Assembly (NCBI RefSeq): GCF_036226745.1
Contig: NZ_CP109013.1
Span: 7,688,001-7,752,000 of the forward strand
Source: Streptomyces sp. NBC_00683
Lineage (GTDB): Bacteria; Actinomycetota; Actinomycetes; Streptomycetales; Streptomycetaceae
Direction of reading: 5' to 3'
Length of the DNA stretch: 64,000 nt
The position numbers were made by a program, and so were the translations under genes. This document shows, one piece after another, positions 25,026-34,379 of this stretch. How positions within the stretch are numbered: position 1 is the first letter of the stretch; each line of letters opens with the position of its first letter. Below the pieces are notes generated by a model, which saw only the letters and a list, made by a program, of their open reading frames with translations, made no database searches and had not been told where the DNA came from.

Positions 25026-27293
25026 ATGACCACCAGGACTCCGGGCGCCGCCCGGGTAGAGCTCGCCATCAGCGGCATGACCTGCGCCTCGTGCGCGGCC
25101 CGTATAGAGAAGAAGCTCAACCGCATGGACGGGGTCGAGGCCACCGTCAACTACGCCACCGAGAAGGCGAAGGTCACCTACGGAGACGACATCTCGGTCG
25201 AGGACCTGATCGCCACCGTCGAGGCGACCGGCTACTCCGCCCAGGAACCGGCCCCGCCCCGGACCGGCAACGGCGAGGACGCCGCGAGCGGCCCGAGCGA
25301 CGACGAGCGTGCCGACAACGAGCTGAGGCCGCTGCGCCAGCGACTGGTCACCGCGGTCGTCCTCGCCGTACCCGTCGTCGCGATGGCGATGATCCCCGCC
25401 CTGCAGATCGAGTACTGGCAGTGGCTCTCCCTCACCCTTGCCGCGCCCGTCGTCACGTACGCGGCCTGGCCCTTCCACCGTGCCGCCCTCACCAACGCCC
25501 GGCACGGCGCGGCCACCATGGACACCCTGATCTCCGTCGGTACCGGCGCCGCCTTCCTGTGGTCACTGTGGGCGCTCTTCCTCGGAACGGCCGGTACACC
25601 GGGCATGACACACCCCTTCGAGTTCACGATCACCCGCAGCGACGGCTCGGGGAACATCTATCTGGAGGCCGCGGCGGGTGTCACGGCCTTCATCCTGGCC
25701 GGCCGGTACTTCGAGGCCCGCTCCAAGCGCAAGGCGGGTGCCGCCCTCAAGGCACTCCTGGAGCTCGGCGCCAAGGAGGTGACCCTCCTGCGGGGCGGAC
25801 TCGAAGTCACCGTGCCCACCGCGGACCTGCGGGTGGGCGACCGTTTCCTGGTCCGTCCCGGAGAGAAGATCGCCACCGACGGCACCGTCGTCGAGGGGTC
25901 CTCCGCCGTGGACGCGTCGATGCTCACGGGGGAGTCCGTACCCGTCGAGGTGTCCGCCGGCGACACCGTCACCGGGGCGACGCTGAACGCCGGCGGCCGG
26001 CTGGTCGTCGAGGCCACCCGGATCGGTGCCGACACCCAGCTCGCCCGCATGGCCGCGCTCGTCGAGGACGCGCAGAACGGCAAGGCCGCCGCCCAGCGCC
26101 TCGCCGACAGGATCTCCGGGGTGTTCGTGCCGGTCGTCATCGGGCTCGCGCTCGCCACGCTCGGTTTCTGGCTCGGCAACGGCAGCGGCCTCACGGCCGC
26201 GTTCACCGCAGCCGTCGCCGTGCTGATCATCGCCTGCCCCTGCGCACTCGGCCTGGCCACCCCGACCGCCCTCATGGTCGGCACAGGCCGTGGCGCCCAG
26301 CTCGGCATCCTCATCAAGGGGCCGGAGGTACTGGAGACCACCCGCCGGGTGGACACCATCGTCCTGGACAAGACCGGCACCGTCACCACCGGACTGATGA
26401 CCCTGGTCGGCGTGCACACCGTCGGGGACACGGACGAGAAGGAGGTCCTGCGACTCGCGGGCGCCCTGGAGCACGCCTCCGAGCACCCGATCGCCCGAGC
26501 GGTCGCCACCGGAGCGGTCGCGAAGGCCGGTGCCCTGCCCACCCCCGAGGACTTCGCGGGCGTCCCCGGCCTCGGCGTGCAGGGCATCGTCGAGGGCCAC
26601 TCCGTCCTCGTCGGCCGGGAGAAGCTGCTCACCGAGTGGGCCATGGACCTGCCCGAGCAGCTCAGGAGGGCCAAGGACGACGCGGAGAAGGCCGGGAGGA
26701 CCGCCGTCGTCGTCGCCTGGGACGGCGAGGCGCGCGCGGTCCTGGAGGTGGCCGACGCGGTCAGGGAGACCAGCCCCGAGGCGATCCGGCGGCTGCGCGG
26801 ACTGGGCCTGACCCCGGTGCTGCTGACCGGTGACAACAAGGCAGTCGCCGAATCCGTGGCCGCCGAGGTCGGCATCGGCGAAGTCATCGCCGAGGTCATG
26901 CCCGAGGACAAGGTGGCCGTCGTCAAGAGGCTCCAGGCGGAGGGCCGCAGCGTGGCGATGGTCGGCGACGGCGTCAACGACGCCGCCGCACTCGCCCAGG
27001 CCGACCTCGGGCTCGCGATGGGCACCGGCACCGACGCCGCCATCGAGGCCGGCGATCTGACCCTCGTACGGGGAGACCTGCGGGCCGCGGCCGACGCCAT
27101 CCGGCTCTCCCGCAAGACGCTCGGCACCATCCGCTCGAACCTGTTCTGGGCCTTCGCCTACAACGTGGCCGCCCTGCCGCTCGCGGCCGCCGGACTGCTC
27201 AACCCGATGATCGCCGGAGCGGCCATGGCCTTCTCCTCCGTCTTCGTCGTCGGCAACAGCCTGCGCCTGCGCGGCTTCCGCGCCGCGGACTGA
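25026..27293 (+). CDS. copA: CopA-like Cu(I)-exporting P1B-type ATPase
   Basis: About 755 residues. One N-terminal HMA domain (SGMTCASC, Cys20 and Cys23), eight expected membrane helices, actuator motif LTGESVP, the intramembrane [13 protein letters not shown] (Cys404-Pro-Cys406), the phosphorylation site DKTGT (Asp448), the nucleotide-domain SEHPIA, and VGDGVND in the hinge. CPC with an N-terminal HMA domain is the P1B-1 Cu(I)-exporter signature. ATG at 25026 with GAGGAG upstream. It is the second gene of the CsoR-controlled operon. It ends convergently with the kinase gene, with only 29 bp between them. Confidence 0.95.
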   Translation: MTTRTPGAARVELAISGMTCASCAARIEKKLNRMDGVEATVNYATEKAKVTYGDDISVEDLIATVEATGYSAQEPAPPRTGNGEDAASGPSDDERADNELRPLRQRLVTAVVLAVPVVAMAMIPALQIEYWQWLSLTLAAPVVTYAAWPFHRAALTNARHGAATMDTLISVGTGAAFLWSLWALFLGTAGTPGMTHPFEFTITRSDGSGNIYLEAAAGVTAFILAGRYFEARSKRKAGAALKALLELGAKEVTLLRGGLEVTVPTADLRVGDRFLVRPGEKIATDGTVVEGSSAVDASMLTGESVPVEVSAGDTVTGATLNAGGRLVVEATRIGADTQLARMAALVEDAQNGKAAAQRLADRISGVFVPVVIGLALATLGFWLGNGSGLTAAFTAAVAVLIIACPCALGLATPTALMVGTGRGAQLGILIKGPEVLETTRRVDTIVLDKTGTVTTGLMTLVGVHTVGDTDEKEVLRLAGALEHASEHPIARAVATGAVAKAGALPTPEDFAGVPGLGVQGIVEGHSVLVGREKLLTEWAMDLPEQLRRAKDDAEKAGRTAVVVAWDGEARAVLEVADAVRETSPEAIRRLRGLGLTPVLLTGDNKAVAESVAAEVGIGEVIAEVMPEDKVAVVKRLQAEGRSVAMVGDGVNDAAALAQADLGLAMGTGTDAAIEAGDLTLVRGDLRAAADAIRLSRKTLGTIRSNLFWAFAYNVAALPLAAAGLLNPMIAGAAMAFSSVFVVGNSLRLRGFRAAD

Positions 27294-27322
27294 GCCGGGT
27301 ACGGCGTGCGGCGGGCCGCGGG

Positions 27323-29008
27323 TCAGGCGTGGAAGCCGTTGCACACCACGGACGTGTACTTCGTCGGCCCGCCCTCGACGTGGTAGAACACCACCGTCCA
27401 GTCGCCCCTGTCGTCGCCCACCGGGATCGCGTCGACGACCCGGTCACCGAAATGGGCCCGGAAGTCGTCGGGGTACCGGAGCGTGATGGTGCCTTCGGAC
27501 GACCACCGGGAGTAGACGTCGAAGGGCTTGCTCGTGAAGCCGATGCCCTTGCCGACGGACGTGGTGGGCCGGCCGGTGGCGCGGTCCGTCCCGTGCGGGG
27601 GCCGCACTCCCACCGAGAGGTAGTAGGGCGCCGGCCGTTCGCCCTTCCCGGACTCCTCGGGGCGCAGCCTCACGGTGGCGGTGTCCGACCCGGTGGTGTG
27701 CGAGACGCTGGACCGCAGGTTCATCGACAGCCGGTCCATCGGGAGACTCGCCGGATCGCAGGAGCCCATGCCGTAACCGGCCTCACCCGGGTCCTCCGAC
27801 AGGGTCCAGCGGTCCTTCGATTCACGGTCGTTCAGGATGTGGTCCGGTGGCCCGGCAGGAGCCGACGGAGCGGTGGTCCCGGGCCGGGAAGAGGTGTCCG
27901 AGGCGCCCGATGCCCCGGAACCTCCGGTCGACCCGCCGTCCGGCCCGGAGAGCTGCCAGACCACCGCGGACGCGGCGAGCACGACCGCGCAGACCGAGAG
28001 CCCCAACGCCCTGCGGCGAGCGGAACGTGCCGTATCGGCTCCGTCGTACGGTGTGGGGCCGACAGGAGCCCGCTCAGGTGCCGCCGCGTCCTCCGCCTCC
28101 GCCGGGCCGTCCGGCAGGACCGCGGTGCGCGCGGCCTCATGCACCGGGACCGGGTCGTCGTCCCGGACCAGCGAGCGGTAGTGGGGGTCCGTCGCCAGTG
28201 CCGTGTCCACCGCGCACCGTGCGATCACCGCCGCCGGATCCGGCCGGTCCGCCGGGTCCTTGGCGACACACTCCCGGATCAGCGCGGCGAGCGCCGGCCG
28301 CACGCCCTCCAGGTCGATGTCCTCGTGCACGGCCCGGTAGCTCACGACCGCCGGATCGCCGGAGCCGTACGGAGGCCTGCCGGTCACCGTGTACGCGAGC
28401 GTCGCGCCCAGGGCGAAGACGTCCGCCGCCGGGCCGGCCTCGTTGCGCAGTACCACCTCGGGTGCCGCGAACCCGGGTGTCCCCGGTGCCGTTCCGTCCC
28501 TGGTGATGAAGGTCTGATCGAGCCCGCGGGCGATCCCGAAGTCGATCAGCTGGGGTCCTTGCGGCGAGAGGATCACGTTCTGCGGTTTGAGGTCCCGGTG
28601 GGTGACCCCGTGGACATGGACCGCGGCCAGCCCTTCGGCGAGTGCCGCGAACAGCCGCAGGGCGCTGTCCGGCGGGAAGGGCCCTGCGGCTGTCACCGCC
28701 CCGCGCAGCGTCGGCCCCGGTACGTACTCGGTGGCCAGCCAGTAGGGGGAGGCGTCGAGGGACGCCTCGATCAACTGGGCGGTGTACGCGCTGCGTACCG
28801 TCTCCACGGTGGCGGCCTCGCGCCGGAACCGGGTCAGTGCCTCGGGATGGTCACTGATCTCGTCCCGGATCACCTTCACGGCCACCAGCCGCCCGCCCGG
28901 CGACCGGCCGAGATACACCTGCCCCATTCCACCGGAGCCGAGACGGGCGAGTAGCCGGTACGCGCCCATGCGCGAGGGATCCTGGGGCCGCAGATCATCC
29001 ACCGGCAC
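27323..29008 (-). CDS. Membrane Ser/Thr protein kinase with extracellular domain
   Basis: About 561 residues from a GTG at 29008; further upstream the same frame is only the antisense of the transketolase gene. The Hanks-type kinase domain (about 17-265) has the glycine loop LGSGGMGQVYLG, ATP-binding Lys45, catalytic HRDLKPQN (Asp139) and DFG at 156-158, then APGTPGFAAPE. A variable linker leads to one membrane helix (about 334-354, LGLSVCAVVLAASAVVWQL), a Gly/Ser-rich stretch and about 190 extracellular residues ending VVCNGFHA. The extracellular part matches no sensor I recognise and is not PASTA. An ATG 13 codons downstream is an alternative start. Divergent from tkt. Confidence 0.88.
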   Translation of the reverse strand: MPVDDLRPQDPSRMGAYRLLARLGSGGMGQVYLGRSPGGRLVAVKVIRDEISDHPEALTRFRREAATVETVRSAYTAQLIEASLDASPYWLATEYVPGPTLRGAVTAAGPFPPDSALRLFAALAEGLAAVHVHGVTHRDLKPQNVILSPQGPQLIDFGIARGLDQTFITRDGTAPGTPGFAAPEVVLRNEAGPAADVFALGATLAYTVTGRPPYGSGDPAVVSYRAVHEDIDLEGVRPALAALIRECVAKDPADRPDPAAVIARCAVDTALATDPHYRSLVRDDDPVPVHEAARTAVLPDGPAEAEDAAAPERAPVGPTPYDGADTARSARRRALGLSVCAVVLAASAVVWQLSGPDGGSTGGSGASGASDTSSRPGTTAPSAPAGPPDHILNDRESKDRWTLSEDPGEAGYGMGSCDPASLPMDRLSMNLRSSVSHTTGSDTATVRLRPEESGKGERPAPYYLSVGVRPPHGTDRATGRPTTSVGKGIGFTSKPFDVYSRWSSEGTITLRYPDDFRAHFGDRVVDAIPVGDDRGDWTVVFYHVEGGPTKYTSVVCNGFHA

Positions 29009-29290
29009 GACTGTGCCACATCCGTGCACCCCTGGAACGGGCGTCCGGGAATCGGTACGGCCGCGCAGGGGCAGGGAACGAGGCCGGAAGTGACGGTGGC
29101 CGAGCGTGCCTCGGGCGGGAACGGGTACGCGTCGTCCCGGCCGGCTTCCCCGAAGCACCGCCCGATCCGCTCCACCGCTCCCGCCCCGGGATGCGAAGGG
29201 AGCCCAGGGAACCGAGGATGCCAAGAGGGACCGAGCCGTAGGGCCGGGCCCGTACGGGCCGGTAAGCGACATCCCGAGGGAGACACCACC

Positions 29291-31480
29291 ATGGCGCCCG
29301 AGCGATCCTCTTCCGGCAGCACCGCACCGCGCGACCCCGGCCTTGCGCTGCCGGTGGCGGACCGGGCGGGCTGGGGTCCGGTGGACGTGCGTGCGGTGGA
29401 CACCGTACGGGTGCTGGCCGCCGACGCCGTACAGAAGACCGGCAACGGGCACCCCGGCACGGCGATGAGCCTGGCGCCGCTCGCCTACCTGCTGTTCCAG
29501 CAGGTCATGCGGCACGATCCGGCCGATGACCAGTGGCTGGGAAGGGACCGTTTCGTACTCTCCTGCGGTCACACCAGCCTCACCCTGTACATCCAGCTCT
29601 ATCTCGCGGGCTACGGCCTGGAGATGGAGGATCTGGAGGCGCTGCGGACCTGGGGTTCGGCGACCCCCGGGCATCCGGAGTACAGGCACACCCGCGGCGT
29701 CGAGATCACCACCGGCCCGCTGGGCCAGGGCATGGGCGCGGCGGTCGGCATGGCGATGGCGGCCCGCCGGGAGCGCGGGCTCCTCGACCCGGACGCAGCA
29801 CCGGGCACCAGCCCCTTCGACCACCATGTGTACGTGGTGGCTTCCGACGGCGACATGATGGAGGGCGTGGCCTCGGAGGCCGCGTCGCTCGCCGGTCACC
29901 AGCGGCTCGGCAGCCTCGTGGCGTTCTACGACTCGAACCACATCTCCATCGAGGACGACACCGACATCTCCTTCAGCGAGGACGTTCCCGCCCGCTTCGC
30001 CGCCTACGGCTGGCACGTGCAGACGGTGGACTGGACCCGCACGGGCGACTACGTCGAGGACGTCGACGCGCTGCTCGCCGCGATCGAAGCGGCCAAGGAG
30101 GACACGACCCGCCCGTCGTTGATCATGCTGCGCACCATCATCGGATGGCCCGCCCCGACGAAGAGGAACAGCGGCAAGGCGCACGGGTCCGCCCTGGGCG
30201 ACGAGGAGGTCGCCGGCACGAAGGAGCTCCTGGGCTTCGACCCCGAGGTCTCCTTCGCCATCGAGGACGAGGTCCTCGTCCACACCCGCGCGGTCGGGGA
30301 GCGGGGCCGGGCGGCGCGGGCGCAGTGGCAGCCGGGGTACGAGGACTGGCGTGCCGCGAACCCGGAGCGGGCCGCGCTGCTGGACCGCCTCCGGGAGCAG
30401 CGGCTCCCGGACGGCTGGGCCGACGCCCTGCCCGTCTTCCCGGCCGACGCGAAGGGCATGGCCACCCGCAAGGCGTCCGGCAAGGTGCTCGGTGCCCTCG
30501 CCCCGGTGCTGCCCGAACTGTGGGGCGGCTCCGCGGACCTGGCCGGAAGCAACAACACCACGATGGAGGACGAGCCCTCCTTCGTCCCGGCGGACCGGCA
30601 GACCGAGGAGTTCAAGGGCGGCCCCTACGGGCGGACCCTGCACTTCGGCATCCGTGAACACGCCATGGGAGCCGTGCTCAACGGCATCGCCCTGCAGAGC
30701 CTGACCCGCCCCTACGGCGGTACGTTCCTGACGTTCAGCGACTACATGCGCCCCGCTGTCCGCCTCGCCGCGTTGATGAAGCTGCCCGTCACCTACGTGT
30801 GGACCCACGACTCGATCGGGCTGGGTGAGGACGGTCCGACGCACCAGCCGGTCGAACACCTCGCCGCACTGCGGGCGATCCCCGGGCTCGACGTCGTACG
30901 CCCGGGCGACGCGAACGAGACGGTTGCCTGCTGGCGGACGGTCCTGGAGCACACCGACCGGCCCGCCGGCCTGGTCCTGACCCGGCAGAATCTTCCGGTG
31001 CTCGACCGCGGGGACGTGGCGAACGCCCCGTCCGCCGGAGCGGCCCGCGGCGCCTACGTCCTCGCGGACGCCTCCGGAGTGACTCCGGACGTCATCCTGG
31101 TGGCGACGGGATCCGAGATCCATATCGCCCTCGAGGCGCGCGACCTCCTCACCGGCGAGGGCCTGGCCGTACGCGTGGTCTCGATGCCCTGCCGCGAATG
31201 GTTCGCCGAGCAGTCCCCGGAGTACCAGGACGAGGTCCTGCCGCCCACCGTGCGTGCCCGTGTCAGTGTCGAGGCCGCCGTCGGCCAGGGCTGGCGCGAG
31301 GTGGTCGGCGACGCCGGGCGGATCGTGAGCCTCGAGCACTACGGCGCGTCCGCCGACTACGCGCGGCTGTACCAGGAGTTCGGGATCACCGCCGAAGCGG
31401 TCGCGGCGGCGGCACACGACAGCATCCGCGACGCCGCGGCCGCTCCCGTGCCCGGCGGCCGGCGCGGCACGTCCCGCTGA
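29291..31480 (+). CDS. tkt: Transketolase
   Basis: About 729 residues; full family length. Thiamine-diphosphate site: TGNGHPGTAMSLAP, GPLGQG, and VVASDGDMMEGVASEAAS with N216 completing the GDG-x(n)-N motif. The pyrimidine domain has REHAMGAVLNGIAL and TFLTFSDYMRPAVRLAALM, followed by HDSIGLGEDGPTHQPVEHLA. It transfers two-carbon ketol units in the pentose phosphate pathway. ATG with GAGGGAG upstream. The gene stands alone rather than with transaldolase or zwf, so it is probably a second, accessory transketolase. The divergent neighbour is a Ser/Thr kinase; a functional link is not shown. Confidence 0.93.
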   Translation: MAPERSSSGSTAPRDPGLALPVADRAGWGPVDVRAVDTVRVLAADAVQKTGNGHPGTAMSLAPLAYLLFQQVMRHDPADDQWLGRDRFVLSCGHTSLTLYIQLYLAGYGLEMEDLEALRTWGSATPGHPEYRHTRGVEITTGPLGQGMGAAVGMAMAARRERGLLDPDAAPGTSPFDHHVYVVASDGDMMEGVASEAASLAGHQRLGSLVAFYDSNHISIEDDTDISFSEDVPARFAAYGWHVQTVDWTRTGDYVEDVDALLAAIEAAKEDTTRPSLIMLRTIIGWPAPTKRNSGKAHGSALGDEEVAGTKELLGFDPEVSFAIEDEVLVHTRAVGERGRAARAQWQPGYEDWRAANPERAALLDRLREQRLPDGWADALPVFPADAKGMATRKASGKVLGALAPVLPELWGGSADLAGSNNTTMEDEPSFVPADRQTEEFKGGPYGRTLHFGIREHAMGAVLNGIALQSLTRPYGGTFLTFSDYMRPAVRLAALMKLPVTYVWTHDSIGLGEDGPTHQPVEHLAALRAIPGLDVVRPGDANETVACWRTVLEHTDRPAGLVLTRQNLPVLDRGDVANAPSAGAARGAYVLADASGVTPDVILVATGSEIHIALEARDLLTGEGLAVRVVSMPCREWFAEQSPEYQDEVLPPTVRARVSVEAAVGQGWREVVGDAGRIVSLEHYGASADYARLYQEFGITAEAVAAAAHDSIRDAAAAPVPGGRRGTSR

Positions 31481-31519
31481 GAGGCGGCCGCGTCGGATGG
31501 GCTGCCCCGCAGGTCCCGC

Positions 31520-34378
31520 CTACTGCATCTGGCGCCGCACCAGTTCATGAAGCCGTCCGCCCGTGTCCGCGAGCAGCTCGGCGGGCGGCCCCTGCTGAAC
31601 GATCCGGCCGTCCGACATGACGATCACACGATCGGCGTCCAGGACCGTGGAGAGCCGGTGCGCGATCACGACGCGGGTGGCCTTCAGGGACCGGGTGCTC
31701 TCGATCACCGTGCGCTGGGTCTCGTTGTCGAGCGCGCTGGTGGCCTCGTCGAAGAACAGGATGCGGGGCCGCCGGACGAGCGCCTGGGCGATCATCAGCC
31801 GCTGACGCTGGCCCCCGGAGATGGCGCCGCCACCGGAGATCATGGTGTGCAGACCCATCGGCATGCGTTTGATGTCCTCGGCCAGACCCGCCATCGCGGC
31901 CGCCTCCCACGCCTCCTCCTGGGTGAAGACCTCGGCGCCGCAGATGCAGTCCAGGATCGATCCGGACAGCGGCTGGGCGTTCTGCAGGACGACCCCGCAC
32001 TGGCGGCGCACGGCTGCCTGGTCGAGTGCCGCCAGATCCTGGCCGTCGTACAGGACGCTGCCGGAAGCCGGCTTGTCGAAGCCGATGAGCAGCCTCAGCA
32101 GCGTCGACTTGCCGCAGCCGCTGGGACCCACGATCGCCACGAACTCGCCCGGCCGCACGGTCAGGGACAGGTCGTCGAGGACGGCGGGACCGTCATCGGT
32201 GTAGCGGAAGGACAGGCCCCGGGCCTCGATCTCCCCGGACAGTTCGCCGGGCTGCGTGCTGGCACCCCGTACCTCGGGCGCCTCGTCGAGCACCGGCTTG
32301 ATCTGCTCGAACATCGGCAGCACTGCGGCAGCGGACACGAACGCCCCGGTGAGCTGGGTGACCGCGGTCAGCAGCATGGTCACCGAGGTGTTGAAGGTCA
32401 GGAACTCACTGGCGGACAACGAGCCCCGGGCAGGGCCCGCCAGCAGGATGAACATGACCAGCGAACACAGCGGCAGATAGACCGCGTTGAGCACCGTCGT
32501 CAGGTTCTTGATCCGGCCCGCCCGCTTCTGCAGCTCACGGCTGCGCGCGAACTCCGCCGCCCACGCCCCGTACGCGAAGCTCTCCGCCGAGGCGACACGC
32601 AGCTTGGGCAGCCCGCGCAGCGTCTGGAACGCCTGGTTGTTCAGCTTGTTGCCGAGCTCCACCAGCCGCCGCTGCCAGCGCAGTTCCCACATGCCCATGG
32701 TGAGGAACACACCCGCGATGACGACCAGCATCGCGATGGCGGTCATTGCCAGCGGGACGCTGAACCAGAACAGCAGACCGAGATTCATCACACCGAGGGT
32801 GCCTGCCTGCACGGCCACGGGCCCGATGCCGGACAGCACGCGACGGATCGCACTGACCCCCATCGCCGCGCTCGCCAGCTCGCCGGTCGAGCGCTCGGTG
32901 AAGAACTTCGTCGGCAGACGCAGCAAGCGGTCCCACACAGCGGGCTGGAGCGTGCTCTCGATGCGCCCCTCCATACGCAGGATGGTGAGGTTCTGCAGCA
33001 GCATGAAGGCGGCCGAGACGACACCGGTGATGATCACGGCCAGTGAGACCTGGACGATGAGGCTGTTCTCGGCATTGGGCACGTACACGCCGAGCACCTG
33101 GCCCGTCGCGAGCGGCACCAGCGAACCGAGCGCCACCGTCACGAGCCCGGTCAGCAGCAGTCTGCGCAGATCGGCCCGCGTGCCGAGCAGGCTGAAGCGC
33201 AGCAGCTGCCACTTGCCCAGCGGCCGCTCGGGCAACGGCCGGTAGAACATGACGGCCCGCTGCTCGAAGTCCTGTGCGGCGGTGCTGTCGACCCGGGAGC
33301 GCCGGCCGGTCAGCGGGTTCACCGCCTCGTACCTGCCGCGACGCCACAGCAGCGCGACCGGTGCCCCCGACGCGGCCCGGTGACCCACCAGAGGCCCGGA
33401 GTTCTCCCGCCACCAGCGACCGTCGAGCCGCACGGGGCGCGTCCTGATCCGGGAGGCGACCGCGACACGCTCGACCGGATCGATCCGGTCGCTCACCGCG
33501 CCACCCGCCGGAGCCTCCGACAGAACGATCCCCGACTCCCGCGCCACCAGCCGACAGGCCGCGTACACCGCGTCGTCGGTGGCGCCCGCGCTGCGCGAAG
33601 AGCTCCTGCCGGAACGGCCCATCGAGGTCAGCAGCGCCTCGTCGGCCTCCTTGCGGACGGCTTCGCCCGCCTTCATACCGGCCGCCGTACGGTCCTCGTG
33701 GGCGCGCTCCAGCTGCTCGATCCAGCGGTCGAGCGCGGCCAGCAACCGGTACTGCTGGTTGACCATCCCCTGCCACAACGCGCCGTCGACGAGCAGGTCA
33801 CCGGCCGCCTCGGCGCTGAACGCGGCGCCGTACTGCACGCTGCCTGGCGACACCGGCAGCCAGAGGATGTTGTCGTCGCCCACGGTCTCGTCGAGAGCGG
33901 TCCTGCTGTCCAGCGGGGCCTCGAACAGGACACGCTGACTGCGGCCCACGCCGAGCGAGAAGGCGTGCTCCAGCAGACTCAGAGCGGCGTCGCCGGTGTC
34001 GTAGTGGCTGCGGTACTGCCCCTCGAACGCCCCCTGGGCCGCGTACTCGGGCCGGTAGAGCTCCCGCAGCGGTATCCGGCGCAGCACGCACTCCTGCAGA
34101 GGCCGGCCGACCAGCGTGTGCTGAGGTCCCTCGACGGGCCCCAGCACCAGTGTTCCCGGCTCGAGCCGGCCGAGGAAATGCCAGTGGCCCTGCTCCAGCG
34201 CATCGACCGCGAACAGGTCGAGGGCACCACCCACGACGAGCCACAGCACCTGGGGCCCTTCGAGCGAGAGGCTGCGCAGCCCGGTGCAGTCGATGGGAGC
34301 GCCGAGCCCTCCCAGCGCTCCGATGACCGGGTCCTGCCCGAGGGCCTCAGCGCCCGCAGGGTGGTGTACGGACGTCAC
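31520..34378 (-). CDS. NHLP/NHLM-type bacteriocin export ABC transporter, permease/ATPase subunit without peptidase
   Basis: About 952 residues from a GTG at 34378, one base after the preceding stop. The N-terminal 350 residues form a cyclic-nucleotide-binding-like region and linker typical of the second NHLM ABC protein. A six-helix type-1 exporter domain (about 390-690) follows, then an ATPase with [29 protein letters not shown] and RILFFDEATSALD, and a H-loop IAHRLST. It pairs with the peptidase-bearing subunit upstream, probably as a heterodimer, to export the double-glycine peptide. Convergent with tkt, about 39 bp apart. Confidence 0.92.
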   Translation of the reverse strand: MTSVHHPAGAEALGQDPVIGALGGLGAPIDCTGLRSLSLEGPQVLWLVVGGALDLFAVDALEQGHWHFLGRLEPGTLVLGPVEGPQHTLVGRPLQECVLRRIPLRELYRPEYAAQGAFEGQYRSHYDTGDAALSLLEHAFSLGVGRSQRVLFEAPLDSRTALDETVGDDNILWLPVSPGSVQYGAAFSAEAAGDLLVDGALWQGMVNQQYRLLAALDRWIEQLERAHEDRTAAGMKAGEAVRKEADEALLTSMGRSGRSSSRSAGATDDAVYAACRLVARESGIVLSEAPAGGAVSDRIDPVERVAVASRIRTRPVRLDGRWWRENSGPLVGHRAASGAPVALLWRRGRYEAVNPLTGRRSRVDSTAAQDFEQRAVMFYRPLPERPLGKWQLLRFSLLGTRADLRRLLLTGLVTVALGSLVPLATGQVLGVYVPNAENSLIVQVSLAVIITGVVSAAFMLLQNLTILRMEGRIESTLQPAVWDRLLRLPTKFFTERSTGELASAAMGVSAIRRVLSGIGPVAVQAGTLGVMNLGLLFWFSVPLAMTAIAMLVVIAGVFLTMGMWELRWQRRLVELGNKLNNQAFQTLRGLPKLRVASAESFAYGAWAAEFARSRELQKRAGRIKNLTTVLNAVYLPLCSLVMFILLAGPARGSLSASEFLTFNTSVTMLLTAVTQLTGAFVSAAAVLPMFEQIKPVLDEAPEVRGASTQPGELSGEIEARGLSFRYTDDGPAVLDDLSLTVRPGEFVAIVGPSGCGKSTLLRLLIGFDKPASGSVLYDGQDLAALDQAAVRRQCGVVLQNAQPLSGSILDCICGAEVFTQEEAWEAAAMAGLAEDIKRMPMGLHTMISGGGAISGGQRQRLMIAQALVRRPRILFFDEATSALDNETQRTVIESTRSLKATRVVIAHRLSTVLDADRVIVMSDGRIVQQGPPAELLADTGGRLHELVRRQMQ

Positions 34379-34379
34379 G

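Noticed and set aside
29009..31417. Extension of the Ser/Thr kinase frame through the whole transketolase locus on the opposite strand
   Set aside because: Only the part from 29008 onward has a kinase fold; the extension is antisense to a well-supported transketolase.
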